Of a DNA stretch of 20,174 nt, positions 18,722 through 20,174 are shown in pieces. The position numbers and the translations under genes were made by a program. The first letter of the stretch is position 1; every line of letters begins with the position of its first letter. Location of the stretch: positions 757 to 20,930 of the forward strand of contig NW_014580093.1 of assembly GCF_000485595.1 (NCBI RefSeq). The letters are read 5' to 3'. The DNA comes from Priapulus caudatus (Eukaryota > Priapulida > Priapulimorpha > Priapulimorphida > Priapulidae). The notes under the pieces were generated by a model, which searched no databases, was not told the origin of the DNA, and worked only from the letters and a program-made list of their open reading frames with translations.

Positions 18722-19640
18722 CGCACGGTTCGCCGCCTCCTCCTCCCCTTGCCCTGCTCCTCTCCTCCCCCTCCCCCTTCCCCTCCTCCCCATTCTCTCC
18801 TCCCTCATCCGCGCACCCCTCCCTCCCTTCCTCTCTCCTCCCCCCCCCTCCTCCTCCCCTCCTCTCCTTCCCTCCTCCCACCTCCTCTCCGCCCTCCTCC
18901 CCCTCGCCCAAGCTCCTGCTTCTCCCCCTCCCTCTCCTCCCTCCTCCAGCCTCCTCTCCATCCTCCCTCCTCCCCCTCTCTCCTTTCTTCCTCTCCTCCC
19001 TCCTCCCCCCCTCGTCCTCCTCCTCCCCCTCCTCGTCCTCTCTTCCTCCCCCTCCTCCCACTCCTCTCCTCCTCCCCCTCCTCTCTCTCCGTTCCTCCAC
19101 TCCTCTATCCTCGGCCTCCTCCCCTCCTCCTCCCTCCCTCCACCTCGCTCCCTCCTCCCGCCTCCTCTCCTCTCCCTCTCCTCACTCCTCCCCCTACCCA
19201 TCCTCTCCTCCCTCACCTCCCGCCTCCTCCTCCCCTCCTCCACCTCCTCCCTCCATCTCCCCGTCCTCTCCTCTCCTCGTCCTCCCCTCCCGCCGCCCCC
19301 TCCTCTCCTCACTTCCTCCCCCCCTCTCCTTCCCTCCTCCCACTCCTCCCTCCTCTCCTCTCTCCCTCCCCCTCACTCCGTCCCTCCTCCACCGTCCTCC
19401 CTCGCTCCCCTCCTCTCCTCTCCCTCTCCTCCCTCCTCCCCCTCCTCGTCCTCCTTCCTCCCGCCTCCTCTCACCCATCACCCTGGGCACCCCTCCCCCT
19501 CCTCCTCCCTCTGCCCCGCCTCCTCCTCCCTCCGCACCTCCTCCCTCCTCCCCTCCTCGTCCTTCTCCCTCTCCTCTGCCTCCTCACCCCTCCTCATCCT
19601 CCTTCCTGCCCCTCCTCTCCTCCCTCCGTCTTCCCTGCCT
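18722..19640. repeat. Polypyrimidine tract, CTCC-rich
   Basis: About 920 bp in which the plus strand is almost all C and T, mainly CCTCC, CTCCC and TCCTC units with rare G and A. In composition it is the reverse complement of the tract at 9346-10268 and is nearly the same length. The 392- and 334-codon Pro/Ser/Leu ORFs on plus and Arg/Gly/Glu ORFs on minus are composition artefacts. Confidence 0.95.
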
Positions 19641-20079
19641 CCTGCCGTTTATATAATACATCATTTAATTTATTATTTAATTCATTATTTATTTATTTAT
19701 TTAATTGTATTTGTTTGTTTATTATTTATGAGCATTTATTGAAGACATATTGACTTCTCTTTGGAGCAATGAGTACAAAAGTGAAAATAAAAATGGGAAA
19801 ACGCAAGTTGAATATGCAACATTAACGCTAAAGAACAAGGAAAGTTGCGAAAATTTCTATACTCCCCGCAGCGGACAACACGAACTAATCCAGGTAGGAA
19901 TGCTATAATCTCAATCTCCCGCAGCGCAGAGGCCTGGCCAGGGGGCAACCTATCCAGACCGCTAGGTTTTGCCCGGAAATAAAATCTAATAAATTAGGGA
20001 AGTCCTACCAAATGTAATTAATCAGTAGTAGTACGTCAGTGCGTGATGTGAACCCTCAATCATTACACCCAAAACTTCA
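19641..20079. other. AT-rich unique DNA without a recognisable gene
   Basis: It begins with TTTA-type repeats (TTATTTATTTATTTA near 19688), which resemble AU-rich elements if transcribed. It then becomes unremarkable. The 70-codon minus ORF at 19736-19948 starts at a non-ATG codon and is not called. CCCGCAGCG appears twice (near 19866 and 19918). Confidence 0.5.
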
Positions 20080-20174
20080 CAGGAGCGGGCCTCACTAAGT
20101 GGCGAGATTGGTCGTTGTCATATCCAAGGTAGCTACAGATATGCTACCGCCGATGGTATGTTTTAGGTTGTTTC
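20080..20174 (+). repeat. Dispersed repeat fragment, copy 2 (runs off the edge)
   Basis: GGTCGTTGTCATATCC and CTACAGATATGCTACCG occur in the same order and spacing as in 12080-12165. The similarity reaches close to the window edge, so the element may continue beyond it. Family unknown. Confidence 0.45.

Noticed and set aside
18564-19753. 392- and 334-codon Pro/Ser/Leu ORFs
   Set aside because: Composition artefacts of the CTCC tract; two frames are open at once and there is no conserved domain.
19736-19948. 70-codon minus-strand ORF
   Set aside because: Begins at TTG, is short and has no recognisable family.
1-20174. tRNA, rRNA or transposase genes
   Set aside because: No tRNA box A/B pair, no rRNA core sequence and no transposase or reverse-transcriptase motifs were seen by eye on either strand; a covariance-model and profile search would be the proper test.

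Overview
This is eukaryotic, almost certainly metazoan, non-coding DNA dominated by tandem repeats. About three quarters of the 20 kb is microsatellite, minisatellite, or strand-biased purine/pyrimidine tract. I see no confident complete protein-coding gene, no tRNA or rRNA, no recognisable transposase or reverse transcriptase, and no bacterial-style operon. CpG is not depleted in the unique parts (10.6-11.5 kb), as in many invertebrates. A short TTAGGG-type telomeric tract (12200-12253) fits many metazoan lineages but does not identify one.

Layout. 1-490: a GT microsatellite and a unique segment ending at the only N. 491-2080: CTG repeat, then AT-rich sequence without genes. 2080-3088: CCTA, GA and GT simple repeats. 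3089-3517: second copy of the segment at 94-489. 3660-7915: about 70 copies of a 57/61-bp minisatellite. 7916-9027: 1.1 kb of alternating purine-pyrimidine sequence (CA/CG/TG). 9028-9345: GC-rich spacer with a CGG run. 9346-10268: polypurine tract. 10269-10615: C-rich DNA. 10616-11520: CpG-rich unique sequence, the best promoter or 5'-exon candidate. 11521-12290: unique DNA with a small tandem repeat, a dispersed-repeat fragment and the telomeric tract. 12295-12930: a ~155-bp repeat with TA-rich linkers. 13060-18465: four successive minisatellites (about 51, 32, 41 and 42 bp units) separated by two short exon-like unique stretches. 18466-18721: unique DNA with a 46-codon ORF. 18722-19640: polypyrimidine tract, the strand-inverted counterpart of the one at 9.3-10.3 kb. 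19641-20174: AT-rich unique DNA and a second piece of the dispersed repeat.

The most interesting pattern is in the four arrays at 13.1-18.5 kb. The first three each carry a consensus-like 5' splice donor in every unit (AG|GTGAGA, G|GTAAGA, CAG|GTATGT); the third and fourth carry CTACAG acceptor-like motifs. Each unit also contains a short perfect inverted repeat, and the units share sub-motifs at fixed spacing, so they may be one related family. The 41-bp array begins exactly at a plausible exon/intron boundary (CACAG|GTATGT) and ends about 120 bp before a plausible terminal exon.

A serious caution is sequence quality. Many arrays differ between copies mainly by one-base insertions and deletions, as expected from unpolished long reads. 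The duplicated segment around the N suggests an assembly join. Boundaries and copy numbers below are approximate.
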